From an uncultured Bacteroidales bacterium (GTDB taxonomy: Bacteria > Bacteroidota > Bacteroidia > Bacteroidales > UBA932), in NCBI GenBank assembly GCA_944326355.1, contig CALVDO010000022.1:1-36592 (forward strand): a DNA stretch of 36,592 nt, read 5' to 3'. Numbering within the stretch: the stretch's first letter is position 1; each line of letters starts with the position of its first letter. The translations under genes were made by a program, and so were the position numbers. Positions 23,940 to 33,011 of this stretch are shown here, piece by piece. Below the pieces are notes generated by a model. The model was not told where the DNA came from. It made no database searches and saw nothing but the letters and a program-made list of their open reading frames with translations.

Positions 23940-24890
23940 ATGCACAACGAACACAAAATGAAATTATTTGCGGGCAGGAGTTCCAGACCACTCGCGGAGA
24001 AGATCGCCAAGTCTCTGAACATTGAGCTCGGCAAATCAGACGTTCTGACTTTCAGCGACGGAGAATTCCAGCCGTCCTTCAACGAAAGCGTCAGAGGAGC
24101 TACCGTATTCATCGTACAGTCGACGTTCCCGCCGGTGGACAACCTTTTTGAGCTGCTGCTGATGATCGATGCCGCAAAACGCGCATCGGCACATACGGTT
24201 ATAGCCGTGATGCCATACTTCGGCTGGGCGAGACAGGACAGGAAAGACAAGCCGAGAGTCTCCATCGGGGCCAAGCTGGTGGCAAACATCCTCCACGCGG
24301 CCGGATGCGACCGCGTGATGACGTGTGACCTCCACGCGGACCAGATCCAGGGGTTCTTCGACTTCCCTGTGGACCACATCTACGCGAGCAACATCTTCCT
24401 CCCTTATCTCAGAGCCCTCGACATAGAGAATCTCGCTATCGCCGCACCCGACATGGGCGGCGCTAAGAGGGCAAACGCCTACGCGAGGTATCTGCAATGT
24501 CCTGTCATCGTATGTCACAAGTCGAGGGAGAGGGCCAATGTGGTGGGCTCGATCACGGCGATAGGAGACGTGGCCGGGAAGAACGTCATAATAGTGGACG
24601 ACATGATAGACACTGCAGGCACACTCACCAAGGCAGCCAACGTGCTCAAGGAGATGGGAGCCCTCAGCGTCAGGGCCTGCGCCACCCATGCGGTGTTCTC
24701 CGGCAGCGCATACGAGAGGATCGCCGAGTCGGCGCTTGAGGAGGTCATCGTCACCGATACGATCCCTCTCACTTCCGACCCTGAGAAGGACAAGAGCAAG
24801 ATCACAGTCCTCTCCGTGGCCGACACGTTCGCAAACATCATCGACAAGGTGTATAATTACGAACCGATAAGCGACAGCTTCATATTCTGA
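23940..24890 (+). CDS. prs: ribose-phosphate pyrophosphokinase (PRPP synthetase)
   Basis: A 316-residue enzyme making PRPP from ribose-5-phosphate and ATP for nucleotide, His and Trp synthesis. It has the N-terminal FAGRSSRPLAEKIA, FSDGEFQPSF, the ATP-binding region PYFGWARQDRK, DLHADQIQGFFD, the flexible loop around KSRERANVV and the PRPP loop VDDMIDTAGTL near residue 218. Family homology starts near residue 8 (MKLFAG). The internal ATG at 23958 is an alternative start. The next gene begins 3 nt after its stop. Confidence 0.96.
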   Translation: MHNEHKMKLFAGRSSRPLAEKIAKSLNIELGKSDVLTFSDGEFQPSFNESVRGATVFIVQSTFPPVDNLFELLLMIDAAKRASAHTVIAVMPYFGWARQDRKDKPRVSIGAKLVANILHAAGCDRVMTCDLHADQIQGFFDFPVDHIYASNIFLPYLRALDIENLAIAAPDMGGAKRANAYARYLQCPVIVCHKSRERANVVGSITAIGDVAGKNVIIVDDMIDTAGTLTKAANVLKEMGALSVRACATHAVFSGSAYERIAESALEEVIVTDTIPLTSDPEKDKSKITVLSVADTFANIIDKVYNYEPISDSFIF

Positions 24891-24892
24891 AC

Positions 24893-25165
24893 ATGGAAAT
24901 CTTTATCGCCGCTCTTCTGCTGGTGGGAATCAGCGTGATCGGCTTATGCTTCAACATAATCTTCCGCAAGAACGGCAGGTTTCCGGACACGGAGATCAGC
25001 AGCAACCCGGCCATGAGGAAGCTCGGGATAAGATGCGCCAAGGAAGAGGAGCTCAGGCTCTGGGGACGGAAAAACGGGAAACGGAATCCGTCATGCGGCG
25101 ACATCGGCTGCGGCGACTGCGCAGGATGCGGAATCATGAGTAAAACTGAGGAGGGAAAGAAATGA
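24893..25165 (+). CDS. small Cys-rich membrane protein (unknown function)
   Basis: A 90-residue protein: one N-terminal membrane helix (about 2-23), a basic stretch ([13 protein letters not shown]), then [21 protein letters not shown], and a Cys-rich end [13 protein letters not shown] (about 68-80). The middle segment resembles small Bacteroidota proteins annotated only as membrane or secreted protein. The terminal cysteines look suited to metal or Fe-S binding, loosely reminiscent of NqrM, but homology is not established. It sits 3 nt after prs and overlaps der by 4 nt (ATGA), so it is translationally coupled to both. Confidence 0.75.
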   Translation: MEIFIAALLLVGISVIGLCFNIIFRKNGRFPDTEISSNPAMRKLGIRCAKEEELRLWGRKNGKRNPSCGDIGCGDCAGCGIMSKTEEGKK

Positions 25166-26469
25166 GTCTTGTAGCCATCGTGGGAAGGCCGAACGTGGGT
25201 AAATCCACGCTCTTCAACCGTCTCGTGGGAATGAGACAGGCCATAGTAGACGAGACCGCAGGAGTGACGAGGGACAGGCACTACGGCAGGTGCGAGTGGT
25301 GCGGACGTGAGTTTTCGGTGGTTGACACCGGAGGCTACACCTCCCGTTCCGAAGACATATTCGAAGAAGAGATACGGAAACAGGTCGTGCTCGCAATTGA
25401 GGAAGCCGACCTGGTGCTCTTCATGACTGAAGCGGCCACGGGAATCACCGACTATGATGCCGAGATCGCCGACCTTCTGCGCAGAAGCGGCAAGCCTGTG
25501 ATCCTGGCCGTAAACAAGGTGGACACCGGAGACAAGATGTATGACTCCTATCAGTTCTACTCGCTGGGGCTCGGAGAAGTGTGGAGCATATCCGCAGCCA
25601 CGGGGAGCGGCACGGGAGATCTTCTTGACGAAATCGTGAAGAGGCTTCCGCAGGAAGCGTCGGACGCATACGACCATCCTGAACTGCCGCGCATCACCAT
25701 AGTCGGGAAGCCGAATGTGGGAAAATCATCCCTGACCAATGCTCTCCTCGGCACAGAGAGGAACATCGTGACCCCTCTCGCCGGCACGACGCGGGACTCG
25801 ATAGAGACGCACTACAACAAGTTCGGCCACGAGTTCATGCTTGTGGACACTGCCGGAATGAGGAAGAAGGCAAAGGTGCATGAAGATCTGGAGTTCTATT
25901 CCGTGATGAGAGCCATAAGGGCCATCGAACACTCAGACGTGTGCATCCTGATGATCGATGCCCAGACAGGACTCGAAGCCCAGGACATGAGCATCTTCAA
26001 TCTGATCATGAAGAACAGCAAGGGATGCGTCCTCGTCGTCAACAAGTGGGACGCGCTGGAGAAGGACAGCAATACCATGGCGAAATACGACGCGACGCTG
26101 AGGGCAAAGCTCGCACCGTCAGACGACATCCCTATCATCTTCACTTCAGTGCTGAAGAAGCAGCGCATCATGGACGTGCTCGACGCGGCGGCAAAAGTGT
26201 ACGAAAACTATTCGAAGAAGATACAGACTTCCGTCCTCAACGAGGTGATGCTTCCGGAGATAGAGAACTATCCGCCTCCGGCATGGAAAGGCAAATATGT
26301 GAAGATCAAGTATGTGACCCAGCTGCCTGTGCGATGCCCCTCTTTCGCCTTCTTCTGCAACCTGCCTCAATATGTGAAGGAGCCGTACAAGAGATACCTC
26401 GAAAACCGCCTCAGAGAGAAGTTCGACTTCAGAGGCTGTCCGGTAAGGATCTTCATGAGACAGAAATAA
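25162..26469 (+). CDS. der: ribosome biogenesis GTPase Der (EngA)
   Basis: A 435-residue protein with tandem GTPase domains and a C-terminal KH-like domain, essential in most bacteria for 50S maturation. Domain 1: GRPNVGKST (8-16), DTGGY, NKVD. Domain 2: GKPNVGKSS (starting at residue 182), [12 protein letters not shown]. The KH-like region (about 345-435) ends in the basic [10 protein letters not shown]. It overlaps the upstream small membrane protein by 4 nt and is followed by a strong hairpin. Confidence 0.97.
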   Translation: MSLVAIVGRPNVGKSTLFNRLVGMRQAIVDETAGVTRDRHYGRCEWCGREFSVVDTGGYTSRSEDIFEEEIRKQVVLAIEEADLVLFMTEAATGITDYDAEIADLLRRSGKPVILAVNKVDTGDKMYDSYQFYSLGLGEVWSISAATGSGTGDLLDEIVKRLPQEASDAYDHPELPRITIVGKPNVGKSSLTNALLGTERNIVTPLAGTTRDSIETHYNKFGHEFMLVDTAGMRKKAKVHEDLEFYSVMRAIRAIEHSDVCILMIDAQTGLEAQDMSIFNLIMKNSKGCVLVVNKWDALEKDSNTMAKYDATLRAKLAPSDDIPIIFTSVLKKQRIMDVLDAAAKVYENYSKKIQTSVLNEVMLPEIENYPPPAWKGKYVKIKYVTQLPVRCPSFAFFCNLPQYVKEPYKRYLENRLREKFDFRGCPVRIFMRQK

Positions 26470-26499
26470 GACGGCATGCCGCCGGAAAATGGGAACAAA

Positions 26500-26533
26500 T
26501 GAAAGACCTGCCCCTCACGGGACAGGTCTTTCA
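26500..26533. terminator. bidirectional hairpin after der
   Basis: TGAAAGACCTG pairs with CAGGTCTTTCA, extended by CCC/GGG with one bulged A and a CTCAC loop. It is about 30 nt after the der stop and about 100 nt beyond the end of the convergent DUF4783 gene. The TTTC run at the end of the stem serves as a short U-rich exit. Confidence 0.8.
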
Positions 26534-26629
26534 CTGCTATAACCCTATTATTAACAACTAAACTAACCGATTTTTTCATTAGCAAATCCTGTGCCAAACT
26601 CCGAAACGGGAGTCTGTCCGCACCTTCCT

Positions 26630-27040
26630 TCACCTCAGTCTCTCTATTTTCAGCTGCTGAATCCGGTAGCCCGACTTGCTGTAGCTCACGAAAATGGTCA
26701 CCGTAAACACCTCACCTCCAGCATATAGAGACCCGAGAGCATATTTCATGTTCGAACGTCCGGCAGTGTGCGTTATCTCAAACGAGCGCGGAGTGTACGA
26801 GTCGAAAAAAGACTTCAGAATCTGCCTCGCCTGATTGCGGCTCGAGTCGTTTGAAGTCGATATTACCGTTATCTCCAGATTGTCGGCAAACCACGCGGAA
26901 AGCTTTTCCGCATTGCCCTGACTCATGTATTTTGAAATCGGGACGAAGACGTCGTAGGCATCGTTCTGCGCTGATGCTGCCGGCATTGTCAGAAAGAAGA
27001 CGACAATTGGAAAAAGTATCTTGTCCAGAAATGCGTTCAT
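26630..27040 (-). CDS. DUF4783 family secreted protein
   Basis: A 136-residue secreted protein. The start at 27040 gives a clean signal peptide (MNAFLDKILFPIVVFFLTMPAASAQ) with cleavage near AQ; an upstream ATG at 27064 would add eight residues. The mature part has the NTF2/SnoaL-like pattern of DUF4783: a helix with ISKYMSQGNAEKLSAWFADNLE, then strands, FFDSYTPRSFEITH, GSLYAGGEVFTVTIFV and QQLKIER. The family is restricted to Bacteroidota and its function is unknown. It is divergent from rlmH, with about 80 nt between the two starts. Confidence 0.85.
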   Translation of the reverse strand: MNAFLDKILFPIVVFFLTMPAASAQNDAYDVFVPISKYMSQGNAEKLSAWFADNLEITVISTSNDSSRNQARQILKSFFDSYTPRSFEITHTAGRSNMKYALGSLYAGGEVFTVTIFVSYSKSGYRIQQLKIERLR

Positions 27041-27068
27041 TGCGGAAACCTCATTGCGGAGCACGAAT

Positions 27069-27100
27069 ATTGCAAATACCGAGCCACATTCTTACCTTTG
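27069..27100 (+). promoter_or_regulatory. promoter for rlmH-sensor kinase
   Basis: ATTG (27069-27072), 20 nt, TACCTTTG (27093-27100): a perfect -7 and a three-of-four -33 match at good spacing. It lies 22 nt before the rlmH ATG. Confidence 0.55.
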
Positions 27101-27122
27101 TAAGAAACAGTTGCACCGCAGA

Positions 27123-27596
27123 ATGAAGATCACTTTGCTTACGGTCGGAGAGACCGACAGAAACTGGACGAGAGACGGACTCGAAACCTACTCATCAAGA
27201 CTCAGACACTATGTGCCGTTCACGGTGAAGGAGATTCCCGAGCTCAGGAACGCAGCCTCGCTCTCAAGGGAGCAGATACAGGAAAAGGAGGGAGACCTGA
27301 TCCTGAAAATGCTCAAGCCCACGGATGAAGTCATCCTGCTCGACGAGAGAGGAAAGGAATTCTCCTCGCTGGAATGGGCGGCCGACCTCGAGAGGAGAAT
27401 GGCCTTGTCCGGAAGGGACATCGTATTCGTGATAGGAGGCGCATACGGATTCTCGCGCAAGGTGTACGACAGAAGCGACTTCCGGATGTCGCTGTCCAGA
27501 ATGACCTTCTCCCATCAGATGGTCAGAGTGATCTTCACGGAGCAGCTGTACAGGGCGTTCACCATAATGAGGGGACAGCCCTATCATCATGAATGA
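27123..27596 (+). CDS. rlmH: 23S rRNA (pseudouridine1915-N3)-methyltransferase RlmH
   Basis: A 157-residue SPOUT methyltransferase that modifies helix 69 of 23S rRNA. The start MKITLLTVGETD matches the family; the same frame is open upstream but without homology. C-terminal knot motifs are VFVIGGAYGFSRKV, SLSRMTFSHQMVRVIFTEQLYRAF and the terminal PYHHE. Length is standard. The sensor kinase begins 30 nt downstream. Confidence 0.96.
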   Translation: MKITLLTVGETDRNWTRDGLETYSSRLRHYVPFTVKEIPELRNAASLSREQIQEKEGDLILKMLKPTDEVILLDERGKEFSSLEWAADLERRMALSGRDIVFVIGGAYGFSRKVYDRSDFRMSLSRMTFSHQMVRVIFTEQLYRAFTIMRGQPYHHE

Positions 27597-27609
27597 ACCG
27601 GAGAGAAGC

Positions 27610-27640
27610 GAATGAAGTGAAGAGGCATGAATGAAGTGAA
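27610..27640 (+). repeat. direct repeat GAATGAAGTGAA at the sensor-kinase start
   Basis: GAATGAAGTGAA occurs at 27610-27621 and again at 27629-27640, a 19-nt period. The second copy overlaps the kinase start codon at 27627. The first copy's ATG would read ATG AAG TGA and stop at once. Confidence 0.7.
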
Positions 27641-30600
27641 AGAATATGTGAAGAAGCACGGCCACCTGCTGTGTCTTGCCGTGGCGGCCGCCATATTCTC
27701 CCTGTCCCTCGTCGTGAACACTTCGCCGAGAGACTCGGAGAGAGCCGCATACAGAACCGGAAGACTCGTCGAGAAGCGGATGCGGATACTTGACGGCCAC
27801 ATAAAGACGGCTCTTGAGTCCGACCACAGCCAATGGCTGGAGCTCGAAGACCTGCCGGAGGACATGGTCGTGTACAGATATGTCTATGACACCCTGCAGT
27901 CGTGGTGCAATCAGTTCCCTATAATAAACGACGACACGGGAAACAGACTCATATTCCAGAAATTCACCAACCTGAGAACCAGCCTTCTCTCCCCTCTCGC
28001 CGAGATCAAGGATGAGGTCAGCTACATGAGCCTCGGCCCCAAATGGTACATAGTCAAGGCAGTCACCGACAGCGTCAACTGCAAGGTGATAGCGGGGCTT
28101 GAGATAAAGAACAGTCTGCTCGAGGACGTGGCAGGCATAGAGAACGGGGCTAATCCCAACCTTAAGCTTCCCCCGTATTTCGACATCTGCCCGATAAGCG
28201 ACACCGGAGGGGCGACGGTAAGCGCGGACGGGGTGCCGCTCTTCAAGATCATGACAGACCTGTCGAAAATACCGAAGTTCTTTGCCAATTCCCTGCTCAG
28301 ATGGATTGCGCTCATTCTCTTTATGGTCTCCGCAGTCATGTATCTGTCCTCGCACAGGAGCATAAGGACATTCGCCATGGTCACCTGCATCCTTGTCGGC
28401 ATGACAGCACTCGCCTACATGCTCGGACATCAGGTCAACTCCGAATTCTTCTCTCCGACCGTCTATGCCGGAGGTCAGGTGCTGTATTCGTTCGGAGCCC
28501 TGACAATCATCAACACTGCCATACTGCTGTTCGTGATCTGCATCTTCCTGACCAGACGCAAATTCATCTGCGCGGTGATGCGCAGCAGATCCGATTCGGC
28601 CAGATACGCCTATACGCTCTGCTCGACATTGCTGATAACAGCGATCTACGTCTACACGCACTTCAGCCTCAAGAGCCTGATAATAAACTCCAACATCTCG
28701 CTTGAGCTGTATCTGTGGAGCGAAATTTCATTCTATACACTGCTCGTGTATCTGTCATATTCGATGCTGTTCTTCGCGATACTTCTGCTCATACAGATGC
28801 TAAAGCCGGTGATACGGCACTACACGGGAATCAGATACAACGCTTTCGGAAGAAAATTCCTCTTCGTCTACGCTATCCTGTGCGCCGGATACCTCACGGG
28901 GATGGCAGGAGGCATCGGATTCCAGAAGGAACAGAACCGGGTGGGCGTATGGGCCAACAGGCTGGCCGTGGACAGGGATCTCGGCGTGGAAATCCTGCTC
29001 CGCTCCGTGGAAAACGAGATCGCGGGCGACCCGTTCATCTCGACGCTGACCGGGGAGAGCATGAGCAGCATGATGATCCTCAACAGGCTGACAGAAAACT
29101 ATCTGACCGGTATCTCCCAGAACTATGACATAATCGTCACGCTGTGCCGCGACACCGACATGATAAGCGCCGGGACACCTGACCGGAAGAGAAACTGTCT
29201 GGACTATTTCAACAGCAGGGTCAGGGGCGGCTCCCCTATAGCCGACAACTCCAGATTCATATATGTCAACTCGAAAGGCATCCCGAGCTACATCGGAATG
29301 TTCATTTTCTATTCCGAGAAATCGGGGATAATGCGCATGTTTCTGGAAGTCAAGCCAAAATCATACGCCGACAATCGGGGATACGGCAACATCCCCGGAC
29401 TCGGGGAAAGTCCCGGAAGCATATCCATGCCTCCGCTGTATTCCTATGCCAAGTATGTGTCCGGCAAGCTCATAACCTACAAAGGGAACTTCGCCTACCC
29501 TACAGTCATAAGCAAAAGCAGGCACGACATCGAGATGGACCAGGACAGGACCGACATATACAGAGCAGACAAACAGGTTCATTTCATCAACTGGATCTCG
29601 AGCAGCGAAGTGATCATAATATCGAGGCCGACCAGAGGGGCCATGACATACTTCGTGACCTTCTCGTATCTGCTGCTGATAACCTACGGATTCCTCTATC
29701 TGTTCTCGAAAAAGAGACGGGGAAGCCGCCGCATGTTCCGGAGAAACTACTACAGATCAAGGATAAACACCGTGATGTGCACGTCTCTGTGCCTCACTCT
29801 CATCATAATGACGGCGGCAAGCGTCACTTTCGTCTACAACAGGAACGAGTACAACATGTACAACATGATGTCCGAGAAGATCACGACGATTCAGGCAATG
29901 TTCGAGTCCAGAATGAAATATGTCCAGGACTGCCATGCCATCAATCCGCAGGAGCTCACGGACATGCTCACAAGCATAGGCAACGTGACGAAGTCTGATA
30001 TTAACATATACACCCCGCAGGGAAGGATATTCAAGGCCACGACTCCGGAAATCTTCGACAGGATGATTCTCGGGTCAAGGATAAATCAGGATGCCTACCG
30101 CAACATCGTCTACGGAAAGCAGAGATTCTACATATCGAGGGAAGAGTTCGCCGGGCACAGATACTACTCGCTCTACGCCCCCATATTCAACAACGATGGC
30201 AAGATGGTGGCCATTCTGAACGCGCCGTACACCGACCATGGCTATGACTTCAAGCGGGACGCGTTCTTCCACTCTGCAACAATCGTCAATCTTTTCCTGA
30301 TCCTGCTTGTCGCGACCGTCGTGGTCAGCACCACCGTTGTGAACGCCATGTTCAAGCCGATTCTCGAGATGGGGCAGAAGATGAACTCGACCGGCATACA
30401 CGGTCTTGAATACATCATCTACAACCGGGACGACGAGATATCGACTCTGGTGGAAGCATACAACAGGATGGTGCACGACCTGTCGGACAGCACCCGAAGG
30501 CTGGCACAGGGAGAAAGGGACAAGGCATGGAGCGAGATGGCCAGACAGGTGGCCCACGAGATCAAGAATCCGCTCACCCCGATCAAGCTCGAGATTCAGA

Positions 30601-31253
30601 GACTCATCAGGCTGAAGCAGAAGAACGACCCGTCATGGAGCACGAAGTTCGACAAGGTCGCGGCAGTGGTGCTCGAGCACATCGACATCCTGACGGACAC
30701 GGCCAACGAATTTTCGACCTTCGCCAAGTTATACAGCGAAGAGCCGGTGCTGGTCGACCTGGACAAGACGATGAGAGAGCAGCTCACCATCTTCGACAAC
30801 AGGGAGAATATAGTCATATCCTACATAGGACTCAAGGAGGCAATGGTCATGGCGCCGAGACCGCAGCTGATCCGGGTTTTCGTCAACCTGCTGACCAACG
30901 CCATCCAGGCCATAGAGATCCAGCAGAAGGAGGATGCGGAGAATGGGCTGGAAGTGCGCACCGGACATATCGGCATATTCATACGCAACAGCGTGAAGGA
31001 CGGCTACTACGACATCGTCTTCGAGGACGACGGACCCGGAGTAAAGGAGGAGAATCTCGGACGGCTGTTCACCCCGAACTTCACCACAAAGAGCGCCGGG
31101 ACGGGCCTCGGACTCGCCATCTGCAGAAACATAGTGGAAAAGTGCAACGGCGAGATCATGTACCGGAGGTCCTTCTCCATGAAGGGGGCATGCTTCACCG
31201 TGAGACTTCCAAAGCTCGCCGCAGAGCAGCAGGGAGACATGGCCGAAGCATGA
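27627..31253 (+). CDS. NtrY-like membrane sensor histidine kinase
   Basis: A 1208-residue histidine kinase of the large Bacteroidota NtrY-like type. It has an N-terminal helix (about 11-30), a ~190-residue exposed domain, and a cluster of about six helices between 224 and 430. A second large exposed domain (about 430-670) follows, then two helices, a third exposed region (about 725-880), a last helix near 885-905 and a HAMP-like linker. The catalytic core follows: H-box MARQVAHEIKNPLTPIK with His977, N-box NLLTNAIQAI near 1088, EDDGPGV and GTGLGLAICRNIVEKC. The last 15 residues are unstructured. It follows rlmH by 30 nt. The most plausible partner is the response regulator at 33821-34990. The stimulus is unknown. 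Confidence 0.92.
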   Translation: MNEVKEYVKKHGHLLCLAVAAAIFSLSLVVNTSPRDSERAAYRTGRLVEKRMRILDGHIKTALESDHSQWLELEDLPEDMVVYRYVYDTLQSWCNQFPIINDDTGNRLIFQKFTNLRTSLLSPLAEIKDEVSYMSLGPKWYIVKAVTDSVNCKVIAGLEIKNSLLEDVAGIENGANPNLKLPPYFDICPISDTGGATVSADGVPLFKIMTDLSKIPKFFANSLLRWIALILFMVSAVMYLSSHRSIRTFAMVTCILVGMTALAYMLGHQVNSEFFSPTVYAGGQVLYSFGALTIINTAILLFVICIFLTRRKFICAVMRSRSDSARYAYTLCSTLLITAIYVYTHFSLKSLIINSNISLELYLWSEISFYTLLVYLSYSMLFFAILLLIQMLKPVIRHYTGIRYNAFGRKFLFVYAILCAGYLTGMAGGIGFQKEQNRVGVWANRLAVDRDLGVEILLRSVENEIAGDPFISTLTGESMSSMMILNRLTENYLTGISQNYDIIVTLCRDTDMISAGTPDRKRNCLDYFNSRVRGGSPIADNSRFIYVNSKGIPSYIGMFIFYSEKSGIMRMFLEVKPKSYADNRGYGNIPGLGESPGSISMPPLYSYAKYVSGKLITYKGNFAYPTVISKSRHDIEMDQDRTDIYRADKQVHFINWISSSEVIIISRPTRGAMTYFVTFSYLLLITYGFLYLFSKKRRGSRRMFRRNYYRSRINTVMCTSLCLTLIIMTAASVTFVYNRNEYNMYNMMSEKITTIQAMFESRMKYVQDCHAINPQELTDMLTSIGNVTKSDINIYTPQGRIFKATTPEIFDRMILGSRINQDAYRNIVYGKQRFYISREEFAGHRYYSLYAPIFNNDGKMVAILNAPYTDHGYDFKRDAFFHSATIVNLFLILLVATVVVSTTVVNAMFKPILEMGQKMNSTGIHGLEYIIYNRDDEISTLVEAYNRMVHDLSDSTRRLAQGERDKAWSEMARQVAHEIKNPLTPIKLEIQRLIRLKQKNDPSWSTKFDKVAAVVLEHIDILTDTANEFSTFAKLYSEEPVLVDLDKTMREQLTIFDNRENIVISYIGLKEAMVMAPRPQLIRVFVNLLTNAIQAIEIQQKEDAENGLEVRTGHIGIFIRNSVKDGYYDIVFEDDGPGVKEENLGRLFTPNFTTKSAGTGLGLAICRNIVEKCNGEIMYRRSFSMKGACFTVRLPKLAAEQQGDMAEA

Positions 31254-31287
31254 TGTGCCGGACATCCGACGGCACGGAGCACGAAAA

Positions 31288-31317
31288 AAGAGGCCGTCCC
31301 TTCCCGGTCGGCCTCTT
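31288..31317. terminator. hairpin terminator between sensor kinase and efp
   Basis: AAGAGGCCG pairs with CGGCCTCTT (9 bp). On the minus strand the stem is followed by a six-T run, a good intrinsic terminator for efp. On the plus strand the trailing sequence is only moderately T-rich. Confidence 0.8.
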
Positions 31318-31378
31318 CATTCTCATTCAACAATATGGTGTCTGGACGGATGCAGCCGTCTTTAGACCATTGTACACA

Positions 31379-31945
31379 TTACTTCACACGCTCACCATAA
31401 GAGCGGTCGGCCGTGTTCACCCTGATCTTGTCGCCCTGATTGATGAAGAGAGGCACCATGATGATGGCTCCGGTCTCGAGAGTGGCTTCCTTCATCGCAT
31501 TGGTGGACGCAGTGTCGCCCTTGACGGCAGGCTCAGTATAGGTCACCTCAAGTTCAACATAAGTAGGAAGCTCACAGGTAAGGCATCTCTCCTCGTCCGC
31601 CACGAACATCATCTCCACATGCTGTCCCTCCTTCATGAGGTCGGCATTATTCACGAGATCCTCTCCGAGGTGAATCTGCTCAAAAGTCTCCTCGTGCATG
31701 AAGTTGTATCCGTCCTCATCCTTATAAAGGAACTGATACGGACGTCTCTCCACATTGATCGTCTCAATCTTGGCTCCGGCTGTGAAAGTGTTTTCAAGAA
31801 TACGGCCGTTCTCAAGATTACGGAGTTTCGTCTTGACGAAAGCTGGGCCCTTGCCAGGCTTCACATGCTGAAACCATACGATAGAGCACGGCTTGCCGTT
31901 GAAGTTGAGATACAATCCGTTTTTGAAGTCAGCTGTTGTTGCCAT
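31379..31945 (-). CDS. efp: elongation factor P
   Basis: A 188-residue factor that relieves ribosome stalling at polyproline. It has three beta domains: KOW-like (1-65), an OB domain (about 66-130) and a second OB (about 131-188). The loop that reaches the peptidyl-transferase centre is KPGKGPAF with Lys32 at the tip, so it is a lysine-type EF-P. No EpmA or EpmB is encoded nearby. It has its own promoter overlapping the end of ispH. Confidence 0.96.
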   Translation of the reverse strand: MATTADFKNGLYLNFNGKPCSIVWFQHVKPGKGPAFVKTKLRNLENGRILENTFTAGAKIETINVERRPYQFLYKDEDGYNFMHEETFEQIHLGEDLVNNADLMKEGQHVEMMFVADEERCLTCELPTYVELEVTYTEPAVKGDTASTNAMKEATLETGAIIMVPLFINQGDKIRVNTADRSYGERVK

Positions 31946-32008
31946 AAATTATATTTTCATTTAAGTGATTTACTGCATCTTCTGCGGACAGGCACCGCAT
32001 TGCGGCTG

Positions 32009-32039
32009 CAAAATTATAAATTGTCGGACATTATGCAAA
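32009..32039 (-). promoter_or_regulatory. Bacteroidota promoter for efp
   Basis: On the minus strand TTTG (32036-32039), 19 nt, TAATTTTG (32009-32016): full consensus at consensus spacing. It lies 3 nt outside the ispH stop codon, so efp can be expressed apart from ispH and cmk. Confidence 0.75.
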
Positions 32040-32041
32040 AT

Positions 32042-33001
32042 TTATTTCAGCGCAGCCAAGCCGTTGTATGAAAGGATCTCCTTTGCAACCGCCTCCAGAA
32101 GCCATTTCGGAGTGGATGCGGCGCCACAGACCCCCACCCTGTCATCCGGTCTGAACCATTCTCTCCTGAGCTCATTCGGGGAATCTATATGATATGTCCT
32201 TATATTCAGCGATTTGCATCGTTCGCAGAGCACTTTGCCGTTGGAGCTCGACTTGCCCGAGACGAAAATGACGATGTCATGGTCAATCGCAAAGGCGGAA
32301 AGCCTCGCGTGGCGGGACGCCACCTGTGAACATATCGTGTTGTGTGCCGCGAACATCGCCTTGCCCCTGAAGCGCTCCAACGACAGTTCGTTCGCCTCGG
32401 CCATCATGACCTCAAGCCTGCTGCATATCGCAGCGAACTCGGCAGGACTCTTCGTCGTCTGGGAAAAGATCTCCACAGGCCGGTGCAAATCAATGACGCC
32501 GGTCGCCACAGCCTCCGTGAGCATGGCCATATTCTCTATCACTGCGGCCTTGCCGTCAACCTGACCTATCAGTCCGAGCACCTCGGCATGACCCGGCTTG
32601 CCGAATATCACGATCTGTCCGTCCCTCTCCCTGAGCCTGTCATACGCCTCACGGATGCTCTTCTGCAGCCGGATGACAACAGGGCAGGTGCAGTCCACTA
32701 TGTTGAAGCCTCTGGCTCTGGCATTCAAATATGTCTGAGGCGGCTCCCCATGCGCCCTTATGAGCAGATTTTCACCGTCCGCGTTGCGCATGTTCTCGAG
32801 ATCGTCCCTATCGATGCACACGAGTCCCTTGGCCTCAAGCCGCTTCAGTTCAGCGTCATTGTGGACTATCGCGCCCAGAGAAAAAAGTTTGTTTCCGTCG
32901 GAGCCGGACTTTCCGTCCAGATACTCCTCAGCCTTGTCAATAGCCCTGATCACTCCGGCACAGAACCCTGAATTAGGGTCGATGTCTACAGTAATGTCCA
33001 T
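32042..33001 (-). CDS. ispH: 4-hydroxy-3-methylbut-2-enyl diphosphate reductase
   Basis: A 319-residue Fe-S enzyme for the last step of the MEP isoprenoid pathway, producing IPP and DMAPP. The cluster ligands expected from the family are present: Cys14 (NSGFCAGV), Cys106 (DCTCP) and Cys224 (NTICSQ). GHAEVLGLIGQ and SGKSSSN are also typical, as is the C-terminal GAASTPKWL. The start lies 10 nt after the cmk stop, so the two are co-transcribed. Confidence 0.96.
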   Translation of the reverse strand: MDITVDIDPNSGFCAGVIRAIDKAEEYLDGKSGSDGNKLFSLGAIVHNDAELKRLEAKGLVCIDRDDLENMRNADGENLLIRAHGEPPQTYLNARARGFNIVDCTCPVVIRLQKSIREAYDRLRERDGQIVIFGKPGHAEVLGLIGQVDGKAAVIENMAMLTEAVATGVIDLHRPVEIFSQTTKSPAEFAAICSRLEVMMAEANELSLERFRGKAMFAAHNTICSQVASRHARLSAFAIDHDIVIFVSGKSSSNGKVLCERCKSLNIRTYHIDSPNELRREWFRPDDRVGVCGAASTPKWLLEAVAKEILSYNGLAALK

Positions 33002-33011
33002 AAATCCTCAG

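Noticed and set aside
27264..28661. 465-codon minus-strand open frame
   Set aside because: Antisense to rlmH and the sensor kinase, both confidently identified; its His/Asp/Val-rich composition is typical of a shadow frame.
30527..32071. 514-codon plus-strand open frame
   Set aside because: It crosses the kinase core in another frame, the terminator at 31288-31317 and the whole of efp antisense. No coherent domain.
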